The notes: generated by a model from the letters alone, not told the origin. A stretch of DNA of 13,733 bases from Bacillota bacterium (GCA_021846605.1 JAJZWQ010000082.1:1-13733); one strand, 5' to 3'. Shown: positions 7,018 through 13,729, counted from the stretch's first letter. Translations and numbers: made by a program.

Positions 7018-7514
7018 GCCGTACCGCAAGCGCAGCGGCGGCACCAGGCCCCGCCACCGCCCCTCCAGGTGCGCCATGTCGATCTTGCCGCCGTCTTCGG
7101 GCAGTCCACGCAGGAGGATGCCCGAGTCCTCGGTGCCCCCCAGGCTGCGCAGACCACGCCGGGGGACTGGAATCGCGGCCGGCCGCGGTGCATCGTAGGC
7201 CCCCTTGGCGATCCCCCGCGCCGTGCATACGTCCGGATGCCGGCCGATCTCGCGGTGGCAGAGCTGTCCCACGAACGGGAAGAGGTCGTGGAGCCCAAAA
7301 GCGGTGGCCCACACGTGCCTGCAGGAACATGGCCGGACGTTCGGTGGGAGCTCTGGCCCGCGCGCTTGAACGCCTCGGCCAGCGCCGTGTTGTACAGGTG
7401 CAAGGCGGCCTGAAAGCGCTGATCCAAGATCCCGCGCTGGTGGGCGTCGAGGTTGAGCCGCCGGGTGTGGGTGAAGCTTGGTGTGGACATGCGCTTGCCG
7501 CCCACCCTGGCCAT
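7018..7514 (-). pseudogene. decayed, truncated TnpB-like (IS200/IS605 OrfB-type) transposase
   Basis: The first frame starts at ATG 7512-7514 and reads 'FTHTRRLNLDAHQRGILDQR' then 'FQAALHLYNTALAEAFKRA', the usual N-terminus of TnpB proteins. Similarity then jumps to another frame from about 7299: 'FGLHDLFPFVGQLCHREIGR' and 'TARGIAKGAYDA'. It returns briefly to the first frame for 'RGRPRFQSP' and goes back for 'GLRSLGGTEDSGILLR'. These pieces occur in the order expected of an intact OrfB-type protein (…KRGRPRFK…LRSxEGKxxxSGIRWR…). At least three frame changes and an internal gap of about 17 codons separate them, and the RuvC-like catalytic half and zinc finger are absent, so the gene is dead. 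The end at 7018 is approximate. Its start still has a perfect Shine-Dalgarno. Assignment rests on motif recall, not alignment. Confidence 0.65.
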
Positions 7515-7519
7515 GGGGC

Positions 7520-7528
7520 ATCACCTCC
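7520..7528 (-). promoter_or_regulatory. intact ribosome binding site of the TnpB relic
   Basis: GGAGGTGAT on the minus strand, five bases before ATG 7512-7514, is a full-length anti-16S match. Its preservation in front of a broken gene suggests recent decay and fixes the original start. Confidence 0.65.
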
Positions 7529-7542
7529 ATGGCAGAGCAGGC

Positions 7543-7615
7543 CACCCTGGCGCCACAGGGGAACGCCAGTCCCCCTGTGGTTTCGAGGCAGTACCAACTG
7601 GGTACCCCCAGGGTG
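7543..7615 (-). promoter_or_regulatory. nested stem-loop leader upstream of the TnpB relic
   Basis: An outer 8-bp pair (CACCCTGG 7543-7550 with CCAGGGTG 7608-7615, plus-strand text) encloses two hairpins: CCACAGGGG 7553-7561 with CCCCTGTGG 7572-7580, and GTACC 7591-7595 with GGTAC 7601-7605. The result is a three-way-junction-like fold just upstream of the TnpB start. A second copy of the 10-base CCACCCTGGC (7502-7511 and 7542-7551) lets the 5' arm pair instead across the Shine-Dalgarno and start codon. It may be the left end of the former element or an expression control. The remaining gene-free sequence to 7826 holds only the two hairpins listed next. Confidence 0.4.
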
Positions 7616-7745
7616 CCAGCGTCGTCCGGCCCAGGCGTCCCTTGGGCCGCGCAGGCGGTTGTTTGCCAGAAGCGGGCGAGCGGATGACGAGGGGGGCCCT
7701 GTCTCCGGGCGGGCGCTCTACCCAACGAACTGCTCACCATACCGC

Positions 7746-7761
7746 AGGGTGGCGTCACCCT
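7746..7761. repeat. short hairpin upstream of the opp operon
   Basis: AGGGTG, GCGT, CACCCT forms a perfect 6-bp stem with a 4-base loop in the region that must hold the opp operon promoter. It could be an operator or transcript hairpin. I found no convincing -35/-10 pair beside it. Confidence 0.3.
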
Positions 7762-7797
7762 TGGTGAACCTTCCTCACCTTACCTTGATCGGCCACG

Positions 7798-7811
7798 GCG
7801 CCTAACGGCGC
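7798..7811 (+). repeat. small hairpin just before the predicted oppB ribosome binding site
   Basis: GCGCC, TAAC, GGCGC forms a 5-bp stem with a 4-base loop, directly followed by the AGGAAG at 7812-7817 that would serve the ATG at 7827. It is too short to rank as more than a possible mRNA 5'-end structure. Confidence 0.25.
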
Positions 7812-7826
7812 AGGAAGCGACACCAG

Positions 7827-7941
7827 ATGACAGAACACCCTGCCGCAAAAGGTCGGCCGCCGGGCCGGGTCCGGCGGCGGGGAGGCGATCCCCTCGCGGT
7901 ACCTCGCCCAGCGGCTCGCGCTGGCAGTCGCCGGCCTCTGG
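7827..7941 (+). other. probable out-of-frame N-terminal segment of the OppB permease
   Basis: ATG at 7827 has AGGAAG nine bases upstream and begins 'MTEHPAAKGRPPGRVRR', a plausible basic N-terminus, but its frame is one base off the permease. From about 7888 the permease frame reads 'IPSRYLAQRLALAVAGLWVV', the expected start of the first membrane segment, yet has no ATG, GTG or TTG between its stop at 7828-7830 and GTG 7942. Removing one G from the four-G run at 7879-7882 joins the two into one normal protein. A sequencing error, real mutation or slippage site are all possible. Confidence 0.6.
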
Positions 7942-8817
7942 GTGGTCGCCAGCGCCACCTTCCTTCTGCTCCACGCGATCCCGGGGGACCCGTTCTCCAC
8001 ACAGCACATCGGCCGGCAGACCCACGCGCTCTTGGTGAACCGATACGGCCTGGACCTCCCCCTCTGGCGCCAATACGTGCGCTTCTGGGCTAACCTGGCC
8101 CACGGCCACCTGGGTTTGTCGCTGGTCGACCCGCAACGGACGGTGGCGCAGGTGATCGTCCAGGGGTTTCCGGTATCCGCGGTCCTGGGGCTGGAGGCCC
8201 TGGGCTGGTCGGTGACGGGCGGGGTGGCGCTCGGGATCCTGGCTGCCGTCCGTCCACGCGGTGCCGCAGCCGGGCTCACCCTGGTCCTGACGCTGACGGG
8301 CCTCGCGGTGCCCAACTTCGTCTGGGCGCTGGTGCTGGACTGGCTCGTTGGGGCCCACTGGCAACTGTTACCCGTCGCGGGGTGGGGGGGGGTCGGGGAG
8401 AGCGTCCTGCCGGCTCTATCCCTGGGGATGGTGTCGCTGGCCCTGGTGGCGCGGCTCATCCGGACGCGGGCGCAGGGGGTGCTGGCCGGCGCGTACATCC
8501 GCACCGCCCGGGCGGCGGGGCTGCCGGAGGGCCTGATCCTGCGGCGCCACGTCCTGCGCAACGCCGCCCTGCCGGTGTTGGCCGTCATCGGCCCGATGGC
8601 GGCGGCCGTCCTTACCGGGTCCTTCGCCATCGAGCAGGTGTTTTCGATTCCCGGCCTGGGGCGCGCGTATGTTCAGAGCGTGCTCGATCGGGACTACCCG
8701 GTGGTGCTTGGCCTGACCCTGTTCTACGCGGCCCTGCTGCTCGCGTTCAACCTGCTGGCCGATCTGGCGTACCCCTTGCTCGACCCACGTGTCCGCCTAG
8801 GCGGGCGGCAGCCATGA
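7942..8817 (+). CDS. oppB: peptide ABC transporter permease, OppB/DppB type (first permease)
   Basis: An integral membrane permease of the binding-protein-dependent transport family. Visible hallmarks are 'LLLHAIPGDPF' at the end of the first membrane helix, 'NRYGLDLPLWRQYVRFWANL' in the external loop, the ATPase-contacting EAA-type loop 'GAYIRTARAAGLPEGLILRR', and the C-terminal 'FAIEQVFSIPGLGRAYVQSV' with 'YPLLDPRVRLG'. The GTG at 7942 is only the first canonical start in frame. Starting there would cut the first membrane helix in half, and the true N-terminus is probably encoded at 7827-7941 across a one-base frameshift. With that segment the protein would be about 329 residues, normal for OppB. 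Its stop overlaps the next permease by an ATGA junction, indicating translational coupling. It forms the pore with the OppC-like protein. Confidence 0.85.
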   Translation: MVASATFLLLHAIPGDPFSTQHIGRQTHALLVNRYGLDLPLWRQYVRFWANLAHGHLGLSLVDPQRTVAQVIVQGFPVSAVLGLEALGWSVTGGVALGILAAVRPRGAAAGLTLVLTLTGLAVPNFVWALVLDWLVGAHWQLLPVAGWGGVGESVLPALSLGMVSLALVARLIRTRAQGVLAGAYIRTARAAGLPEGLILRRHVLRNAALPVLAVIGPMAAAVLTGSFAIEQVFSIPGLGRAYVQSVLDRDYPVVLGLTLFYAALLLAFNLLADLAYPLLDPRVRLGGRQP

Positions 8818-9653
8818 CCGCGCGTCGACGCCTGGCCGTGGCCACCGGATCGCGCCCGGCCATGGACGGCGTGCGCTGGGCGGCCCTGGCCGTGCTGGCC
8901 GCCATCGCGCTCCTGGCGGCCTTCGGGCCGCTCCTGGTGGGCCAGTCCCCGCTGCAGGTCCACCTCGCCCACGTCAGCCTGCCCCCCAGTTGGCGACACC
9001 CGTTTGGCACAGACGTTCTGGGACGCGACGTCTTCGCCCGCACCTGGGCCGGCGCGCGTGTCTCCCTGGCCGTGGGGCTTGCCGCCATCGCCGTCGATGT
9101 CTGTGTGGGGATGGTGTACGGGGGGGTGGCGGGCTGGCTGGGCGGCACCGTGGGGCAGGCGATGACGACCCTCATCGACATCTGCTACGGTGTCCCGTTC
9201 CTGCTGGTGGCGATGGCGATGCTCGCGATGCGCGGGCCGGGCCCCATCTCCCTGGTGCTGGCCATCGCCTTGGTGAACTGGTTGGGCATGGCCCGCCTGG
9301 TCCGCAGTGAGATCCTGCGCCTGCGCGACCGCGATTTCGTCCTGGCGGCCCGCGCCCTGGGCGTACCCGCCCCCCGCATCCTGCTCGCCCACCTGCTGCC
9401 CCAGGTGATCACGCCGGCCCTGGCCTGGGTCGCATACAGCCTGCCCCAGGCCATCTTCGCCGAGGCATTCCTGTCCTTCATCGGCCTGGGGATCCGGCCG
9501 CCGCTGGCGTCCTGGGGCGCACTGATCAGCTTCTCGGCGCCCACGTTCATGTTGGACCCGTATCCCCTGCTGTTCCCCGCCGCAGCACTCGTCCTGACCC
9601 TCCTGTGCTGCTATCTCTTGGCCGACCTCTGGCGGCCCGCGTCCGGGGCATAG
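8814..9653 (+). CDS. oppC: peptide ABC transporter permease, OppC/DppC type (second permease)
   Basis: A 279-residue permease, slightly shorter than typical OppC. An N-terminal membrane helix (about 21-43) is followed by the family signature 'HPFGTDVLGRDVFART' (62-77). Further hydrophobic segments follow, then the EAA-type loop 'DFVLAARALGVPAPRILLAH' (174-193), which docks on the ATPases, and 'EAFLSFIGLGIRPPLASWG' (217-235), diagnostic of OppC/DppC. The ATG at 8814 overlaps the oppB stop as ATGA, with a G-rich Shine-Dalgarno (GGCGGGCGG) upstream. It is followed by a 58-bp gap to the first ATPase, the only loose junction in the operon. All expected family features are present and nothing looks damaged. 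Confidence 0.92.
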   Translation: MTARRRLAVATGSRPAMDGVRWAALAVLAAIALLAAFGPLLVGQSPLQVHLAHVSLPPSWRHPFGTDVLGRDVFARTWAGARVSLAVGLAAIAVDVCVGMVYGGVAGWLGGTVGQAMTTLIDICYGVPFLLVAMAMLAMRGPGPISLVLAIALVNWLGMARLVRSEILRLRDRDFVLAARALGVPAPRILLAHLLPQVITPALAWVAYSLPQAIFAEAFLSFIGLGIRPPLASWGALISFSAPTFMLDPYPLLFPAAALVLTLLCCYLLADLWRPASGA

Positions 9654-9695
9654 TGGGGCGAGGGAGCCCGCTGATCTTGACGAATTCCGCGAGTC

Positions 9696-9707
9696 GGGGG
9701 GAGGGGG
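9696..9707 (+). promoter_or_regulatory. ribosome binding site that fixes the TTG start of oppD
   Basis: A twelve-base purine run, GGGGGGAGGGGG, lies four bases before TTG 9712-9714. No ATG or GTG in the frame is placed to give a complete ATPase N-terminus. Confidence 0.6.
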
Positions 9708-9711
9708 CCGC

Positions 9712-10698
9712 TTGCCGCTGCTGGAGGTGCGCGACCTCTCCGTCCGCTACCCCTCGCCAGGGGGTTCCGTGCACGCCGTGCGTGGGGTGTCCTTCAACCT
9801 GGAGCCGGGGGCAGCGCTCGCGGTGGTGGGCGAGTCCGGTTCGGGCAAGTCGTCGCTAGTGGCGGCACTGGCCGGAATGCCCCCCCCGGGCGCGATGGTG
9901 GCGGGCAGCGCCCGGCTGGACGGGCGCGAACTGTTGGGCCTGGATGCGCGCGCCTGGCGCTCCCTGCGGGGGCGGAGGCTGGGGGTCCTGTTCCAGGAGA
10001 CCGGCGACGCCCTAGACCCCACCATGACGGTCGGGCGGCAGGTCGCCGAGGTGTACGGGTGCCACGGCGGCATGCCGGGCCAGGCCGCCCGCGCGCGCAC
10101 CGCCATGGCCCTCTCCGAAATGGGGCTGCCGGCGTGGGCGGCCGACGCCTACCCCCACATGCTCAGTGGTGGGATGCGTCGCCGGGCGCTCCTGGCGCTG
10201 GCGCTCGCTGGCGAGCCCGCGCTCCTGCTGGCCGACGAGCCCACGGCTGGATTGGATGCCACCGTGGCCCACCAGATCTCCGAGGTGCTGGGCTCCCTCC
10301 GGGCCCGCCGGGGCCTCGCCCTGCTGCTGGTCACACACCAACTGGGCTTGGTGGCGCAACTGGCGGAACGGGCGGTGGTGCTGTACGGCGGGACGGCGGT
10401 CGAGCAGGGACCGGTGCCACAGATGCTCTCCCGGCCGGCTCACCCGTACACCCAGGCCCTTTGGGCCGCGGTGCCCCCCGCTCCGGGCGCGCCGGTCCAC
10501 CCGCCCCGGGTTCTCGGCGGACGTGCCCCGGACCCCCACGCCGATCCGACCGGCTGCCTATTTGCCCCGCGCTGCGGACAGGTCTTCGGCCCCTGCCGGC
10601 AGGGCCAGCCGCCCGCGTTCGCCGCCGCGCCGGACACCACCGGGCATGCGGTGCGCTGCTTTTTGGCCGCGGACAACGGTCCAGGAGACGCGCGGTGA
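9712..10698 (+). CDS. oppD: peptide ABC transporter ATPase, OppD/DppD type
   Basis: A 328-residue nucleotide-binding subunit with Walker A 'GESGSGKS' (40-47), Q-loop Gln95 in 'FQE', ABC signature 'LSGGM' (151-155), Walker B 'LLLADE' (171-176) and switch His209. After the ATPase core it has the oligopeptide-transporter C-terminal extension, including 'HPYTQALWAAVP' and four cysteines (282, 288, 295, 316) in the C-x5-C-x6-C…C pattern seen in OppD/OppF. These cysteines have been linked to an iron-sulfur cluster in structurally studied mycobacterial Opp. The start is TTG 9712. The Q-loop region reads 'FQETGDALDP' rather than the usual FQDPMTSLNP, a mild divergence. It pairs with the OppF-like ATPase to drive the OppBC pore. 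Its stop overlaps the next start as GTGA. Confidence 0.92.
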   Translation: MPLLEVRDLSVRYPSPGGSVHAVRGVSFNLEPGAALAVVGESGSGKSSLVAALAGMPPPGAMVAGSARLDGRELLGLDARAWRSLRGRRLGVLFQETGDALDPTMTVGRQVAEVYGCHGGMPGQAARARTAMALSEMGLPAWAADAYPHMLSGGMRRRALLALALAGEPALLLADEPTAGLDATVAHQISEVLGSLRARRGLALLLVTHQLGLVAQLAERAVVLYGGTAVEQGPVPQMLSRPAHPYTQALWAAVPPAPGAPVHPPRVLGGRAPDPHADPTGCLFAPRCGQVFGPCRQGQPPAFAAAPDTTGHAVRCFLAADNGPGDAR

Positions 10699-11648
10699 GC
10701 GACACGCGGCTGCAACTCGCCGGCGTCGCCCACACCTTCGGACGGGGGGCCCGCGCCGTCACCGCCCTCCACCCTCTGGCCCTTCAACTGGCAGCCGGGG
10801 AGGCCGTGGGCATCGTCGGCGAGTCGGGCAGCGGGAAGACCACCCTGGCCCGCATCGCCTGCGGCCTCCTGCGCCCCAGCGGGGGCGTCGTTTCCCTGGC
10901 GGGGGCCCGCCTGGGGGGTCCGGACCGCCGCATCCAGCCGCTCTTCCAGGACCCCCTGCAATCGTTCGACCCGCGCTGGACGATCGGCGCCAGCATCGGC
11001 GAGGGCCTGCGGCCCTCGGGAGGGCACCGGCCCGAGCGCGTCGCCGAACTCCTGCTGGCGGTCGGTCTGGGTCCGGACCTCGCGGACCGCCTGCCGCGCG
11101 CCTGCTCGGGCGGCCAACTACAGCGCGCGGCCCTGGCGCGGGCGCTGGCGGCCAAGCCCTCCGTGCTGGTCGCCGATGAACCCACCGCCGCGCTCGACCC
11201 ACCGGCGGCGGCCCAGATCTGCGCGCTGCTGGTCGAGCTGCGCGCGCGCGGCCTGGCCATCCTGTACCTGGGGCACGACCTCGGGCTAGCCCGTCAGCTG
11301 TGTGATCGCATGGGAGTGCTGTACCGGGGACACATGGTGGAGTTGGGATCCAGTGCCACCCTGTGGGAAGCGCCCGCCCACCCGTACACCCGCCTTCTCT
11401 GGGAGGCGGTGCCCTCCGGCGCTCCCGGGCTGGCACGCCCGGCGCCGGCCGGGGGCCCCCCCGAGTCCTGGTCGCAGCCCGGGGGCTGCGCGTTTGCGCC
11501 ACGCTGCGCCCACGCAGTGGCGACCTGCCGCGCCGAGCGCCCCGGTCTCCGCGGCTTGGCACCCGGTCAAGCGGTGTCCTGCCACCGCGCCCGGGACCTG
11601 CCCCCCTGGCGGGCAGGGGCCACCGCGGATCCCGGCCAATCCCCCTGA
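10695..11648 (+). CDS. oppF: peptide ABC transporter ATPase, OppF/DppF type
   Basis: A 317-residue second ATPase. It has Walker A 'GESGSGKT' (42-49), Q-loop Gln85 in 'FQDPLQSFDPRWTI' (an OppF-like signature), ABC signature 'CSGGQ' (137-141; Cys replaces the usual Leu), Walker B 'VLVADE' (157-162) and switch His194 in 'GHD'. The C-terminal extension has 'HPYTRLLWEAVP' and four cysteines (265, 271, 278, 296) spaced as in the OppD-like partner. GTG at 10695 overlaps the oppD stop and has AGGAG seven bases upstream, so translation is coupled. A longer upstream open frame is spurious overlap with oppD. The last roughly 20 residues are Pro/Ala-rich and poorly conserved by eye. The gene is followed after 18 bp by the macro-domain gene. 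Confidence 0.92.
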   Translation: MSDTRLQLAGVAHTFGRGARAVTALHPLALQLAAGEAVGIVGESGSGKTTLARIACGLLRPSGGVVSLAGARLGGPDRRIQPLFQDPLQSFDPRWTIGASIGEGLRPSGGHRPERVAELLLAVGLGPDLADRLPRACSGGQLQRAALARALAAKPSVLVADEPTAALDPPAAAQICALLVELRARGLAILYLGHDLGLARQLCDRMGVLYRGHMVELGSSATLWEAPAHPYTRLLWEAVPSGAPGLARPAPAGGPPESWSQPGGCAFAPRCAHAVATCRAERPGLRGLAPGQAVSCHRARDLPPWRAGATADPGQSP

Positions 11649-11666
11649 AGCGGGGGTGGAAGGCCG

Positions 11667-12194
11667 ATGGAGGTCGCGGTGCTGGCGGGCAGCGTTCTGG
11701 ACGCCGGAGCCGAGGCGATCGTGAATGCGGCGAACACCGAACTGCGGCACGGGGGCGGTGTCGCTCGAGCCATCGCGGTAGCTGCCGGCCCCGCTCTGGA
11801 GGCCGAGTCGCGCCGGGTGGCGCCATGCCCGCTGGGGCAGGCGGTGGCCACCGGTCCCGGGAGGCTGGGGTGCCGCCTGGTGCTGCATGTCCCGACGCTG
11901 GACTGGACCACCGGACGCCGGGCCACGCCGGCAGAACTGGCCGACGGCGTGCGGACCGCCTTGGAGTTGGCCGCTGCCGCCGGCTGCCGGAGCGTGGCCT
12001 TCCCGCTCCTGGGGGCCGGGATCGCCGGTCTCGGTGCGCGGGCCGCCTGCCGGGCGCTGGCTGCCGCCTTTGCCCACGCCGCGGCAAGTGGTCCGGTACC
12101 CGAGCGGGTCATCGTCTGCGCCTTTACGGAAGACGATCAGGCGGCCGCGCGCGCCGTGTTCGGCTCCGGGGATGCAGCCGGGGCCGAGAAGTGA
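11667..12194 (+). CDS. macro-domain (ADP-ribose-binding) protein
   Basis: A 175-residue protein consisting of one macro domain. The ADP-ribose pocket signatures are clear: 'AEAIVNAANTELRHGGGVAR' (15-34) with N20-A-A-N23 and the Gly-rich loop, 'AAGPALEAESRR', and the second phosphate-binding loop 'FPLLGAGIAGLG' (112-123). Macro domains bind ADP-ribose or its derivatives, and many remove ADP-ribose from proteins or deacetylate O-acetyl-ADP-ribose. Which applies here cannot be read from the sequence. The usual early GD-I motif, whose Asp contacts adenine, appears here as 'GSV', so specificity may differ. It starts at ATG 11667 behind GGTGGAAGG, only 18 bp after oppF on the same strand with no terminator between, so it is probably the last gene of the transporter operon. 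No ADP-ribosyltransferase partner is visible. Confidence 0.85.
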   Translation: MEVAVLAGSVLDAGAEAIVNAANTELRHGGGVARAIAVAAGPALEAESRRVAPCPLGQAVATGPGRLGCRLVLHVPTLDWTTGRRATPAELADGVRTALELAAAAGCRSVAFPLLGAGIAGLGARAACRALAAAFAHAAASGPVPERVIVCAFTEDDQAAARAVFGSGDAAGAEK

Positions 12195-12732
12195 TCGGTG
12201 GAGTGGGCCAGGCGGGTGGAGTGTGACCAAAAGCCCGGAAGCGGACGTGCTGTCCCACCGACACGCGGGAGGGCGGAGTGGCCTTCATGGCGTGCGCAGT
12301 TGGCAGCGGACTTGGGCGAACCGGGCGGCGGCCGGGGCGGTCGCCCGAATCAGCGGCCCTTCGAACCCGCGCACCTGTTCCGAACCGCCTGGGGGTCCCC
12401 GAATCTGTCCAGGGTGGCCAGCAAATTCCGCCCGACGATGTCGGTCGGGGCCAACGGCGCTCCTTCCCTTCGCCGCCGCTCGTACCGGCCAGCGGATCAG
12501 GAGCACAACGGGTCTGCGCCGGATGGCGGATAGGGTGGCGCGTGAAACGGGCACCCGGCGGTGTGCCATCGGTGGGGATGCTTGTGTCTACTGGGCACGC
12601 CCTGGCGAGGACGACCGGTATCAGGCAGGGGAACCCGGGGTGGTCGGTAGGTAGGAGGTAGCCTCGTGCTTTAGCCTTTGTGGAGCCTCCCTGTACTCCG
12701 CCACTTTCGCGCCGGTGGCCTCACCAAGCCGG
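12195..12732. other. gene-free stretch between the opp operon and the intron fragment
   Basis: I see no supportable gene here. The open frames on both strands lack recognisable motifs, start sites or plausible composition and reflect high GC. No terminator with a T-run closes the opp/macro operon. The right part (12651-12676) carries a degenerate copy of a sequence found at 13613-13638, and a short GGAGG…CCTCC pair flanks it. The right end may be flanking DNA of the intron insertion. Confidence 0.5.
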
Positions 12733-12733
12733 C

Positions 12734-12760
12734 GTGGCACTTGTGCCACCTCCCCCCTCA
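12734..12760 (-). ncRNA. group II intron domain VI (5' half and hairpin)
   Basis: Directly after domain V the minus strand reads TGAGGGGGGAG, then GTGGCAC-AA-GTGCCAC, a perfect 7-bp hairpin. A G-run then hairpin in this position is the usual start of domain VI. The C-rich strand that should pair with the G-run to close the domain is not evident afterwards, so the 3' splice end seems altered or lies elsewhere. Confidence 0.5.
12738..12750. repeat. 13-bp direct repeat, left copy (right copy 13717-13729)
   Basis: CACTTGTGCCACC occurs identically here, inside the domain VI hairpin, and at 13717-13729 at the far side of the intron fragment. Both copies are followed by a C-run on the plus strand. 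A second, degenerate repeat pair (12651-12676 and 13613-13638, 20 of 26 identical, sharing GCCTCGTGC) lies on the same side of each. Together they show that the sequence after domain VI is duplicated on the other side of the maturase. Confidence 0.65.
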
Positions 12761-12793
12761 GAACCCGGCGTGCGGGTTTCCCGCACCGGGCTC
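12761..12793 (-). ncRNA. group II intron domain V (catalytic hairpin)
   Basis: The minus strand begins GAGCCCGG and ends CCGGGTTC, an 8-bp lower stem that includes the G-T pair and the AGC triad used for metal binding. A 2-base CG bulge follows, then the upper stem TGCGGG-AAA-CCCGCA. Length 33 nt, stem order and bulge position all match domain V, and its place just after the maturase stop is as expected. Confidence 0.82.
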
Positions 12794-12813
12794 CCCGGTT
12801 TCCGCGCTCTTCC

Positions 12814-13728
12814 TTACACGGTCTTGTGCAGGAGCCGGGGTTGGGGCAGCGCGAACCACTGCTTGCGCTCCCACGCCTCCCACGTCAGTCGCCCGCGCTG
12901 GCTTCGCCGCCGGAGCGCCCAGAGCCAGAGCCGCCGAACCTCCCGACAGACCACGTGGAGCTTGTGCAATGTGTGCCACAAAGAGAAGTACTGGTAGAAG
13001 CCTCGCAGCTTCTGCGCCAGCCCCTTCTGCTGCTCTGCCGGCCGATCGTGCAGGTGCGCCCGCAACCACTCCTTGATTCCGGCCAGAAACTTCTTCACGC
13101 TCTTGGGGCGCGGCTCGCGCACGACGGCCATTCGGCCGTGGCGGTCCGTACCCAGGTGGTGCCGGAAGCCGAGAAAGTCGAAGTGGTGCGGGTGGCTCTT
13201 CCCTTTCCTCCAGTGGGCTCGCCCGAACGGGATGAGCGTGGTCTTCTCCTCGGCCAGGCTGAGCCCGAACTTGGCCAGGCGCTCCGGTAGCGCCTCCGCG
13301 AAGGCTCGGGCGTCGGACTCCAGCGCGAAGAGGACGATGTAGTCGTCCGCAAAGCGGATCAACCGTGCTCTCCCGCGGCACTTCGGGAGGATTTTGCGGG
13401 CATACCAGAGGTCTAGCACATAGTGCAGGTACACGTTCGCGAGTAGCGGGGACAGGGGCCCGCCTTGCGGCGTCCCTTCTGTCGGTGTGGTCTCGTGCCC
13501 CTCTTCCAGGATTCCCGCCGTCAGCCACTTGCGGATGAGGCGGAGAATCCACGGGTCGCCGATCCGCTCTTCGAGCATGCGCATGAGCCACGCGTGGTCG
13601 AGGTGGTGGTGGGTAGAGGGTGGCCTCGTGCCGCAGCCAGGGTCTGTCTGTCTTCTCCGACCGGTCTCCGGTCGCTCCGTTTTGGTCCGGCGCCCTAAAC
13701 TGACTGGGCCGCGATCCACTTGTGCCAC
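12814..13728 (-). pseudogene. ltrA: group II intron reverse transcriptase/maturase, 5'-truncated
   Basis: The recognisable RT begins only around residue 43 of the open frame (near 13602) with 'HLDHAWLMRMLEERIGDPW', the tail of the palm motif normally reading D-x-x-F-F-D-x-I-D-H. It continues with 'GTPQGGPLSPLLANVYLHYV' (RT motif 4), the catalytic 'FADD' (126-129; FADD instead of YADD), 'FDFLGF', the maturase thumb/X domain 'LRGFYQYFSLWHTLHKLH' and 'LRRRSQRGRLTWEAW', and ends 'PQPRLLH'. There is no HNH endonuclease domain. Fingers motifs 0-2 and the first catalytic Asp are missing; about 40 unrelated residues stand in their place, starting from a GTG at 13728 in a frame that stays open to the window edge. 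It cannot be an active polymerase. Domain V follows 20 bases after the TAA stop. Confidence 0.85.
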
Positions 13729-13729
13729 C
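13717..13729. repeat. 13-bp direct repeat, right copy (left copy 12738-12750)
   Basis: This is the second copy of CACTTGTGCCACC. On the minus strand it reads as a domain VI-like start (G-run, GTGGCAC, AA, GTG) but the hairpin is not completed, since GATC replaces CCAC. The window ends four bases later, so whether a further domain V lies beyond is unknown. Confidence 0.6.

Noticed and set aside
6874..7758. Long in-frame N-terminal extension that would make PepC 754 residues.
   Set aside because: The extension has no peptidase features, contains scrambled TnpB pieces, and a well-placed ATG with Shine-Dalgarno at 6873 gives the normal family length.
10059..10694. Longer open frame upstream of the OppF start.
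   Set aside because: It overlaps oppD completely in another frame; GTG 10695 with AGGAG and a GTGA overlap is the real start.
10759..12087. 442-codon open frame on the minus strand opposite oppF and the macro gene.
   Set aside because: It is Arg/Pro/Gly-rich low-complexity sequence with no motifs, opposite two clearly conserved genes; an artefact of high GC.
12198..12661. Several 90-250 codon open frames in the stretch after the macro gene.
   Set aside because: None has a domain, signal peptide, ribosome site or plausible composition, and they overlap one another in several frames.
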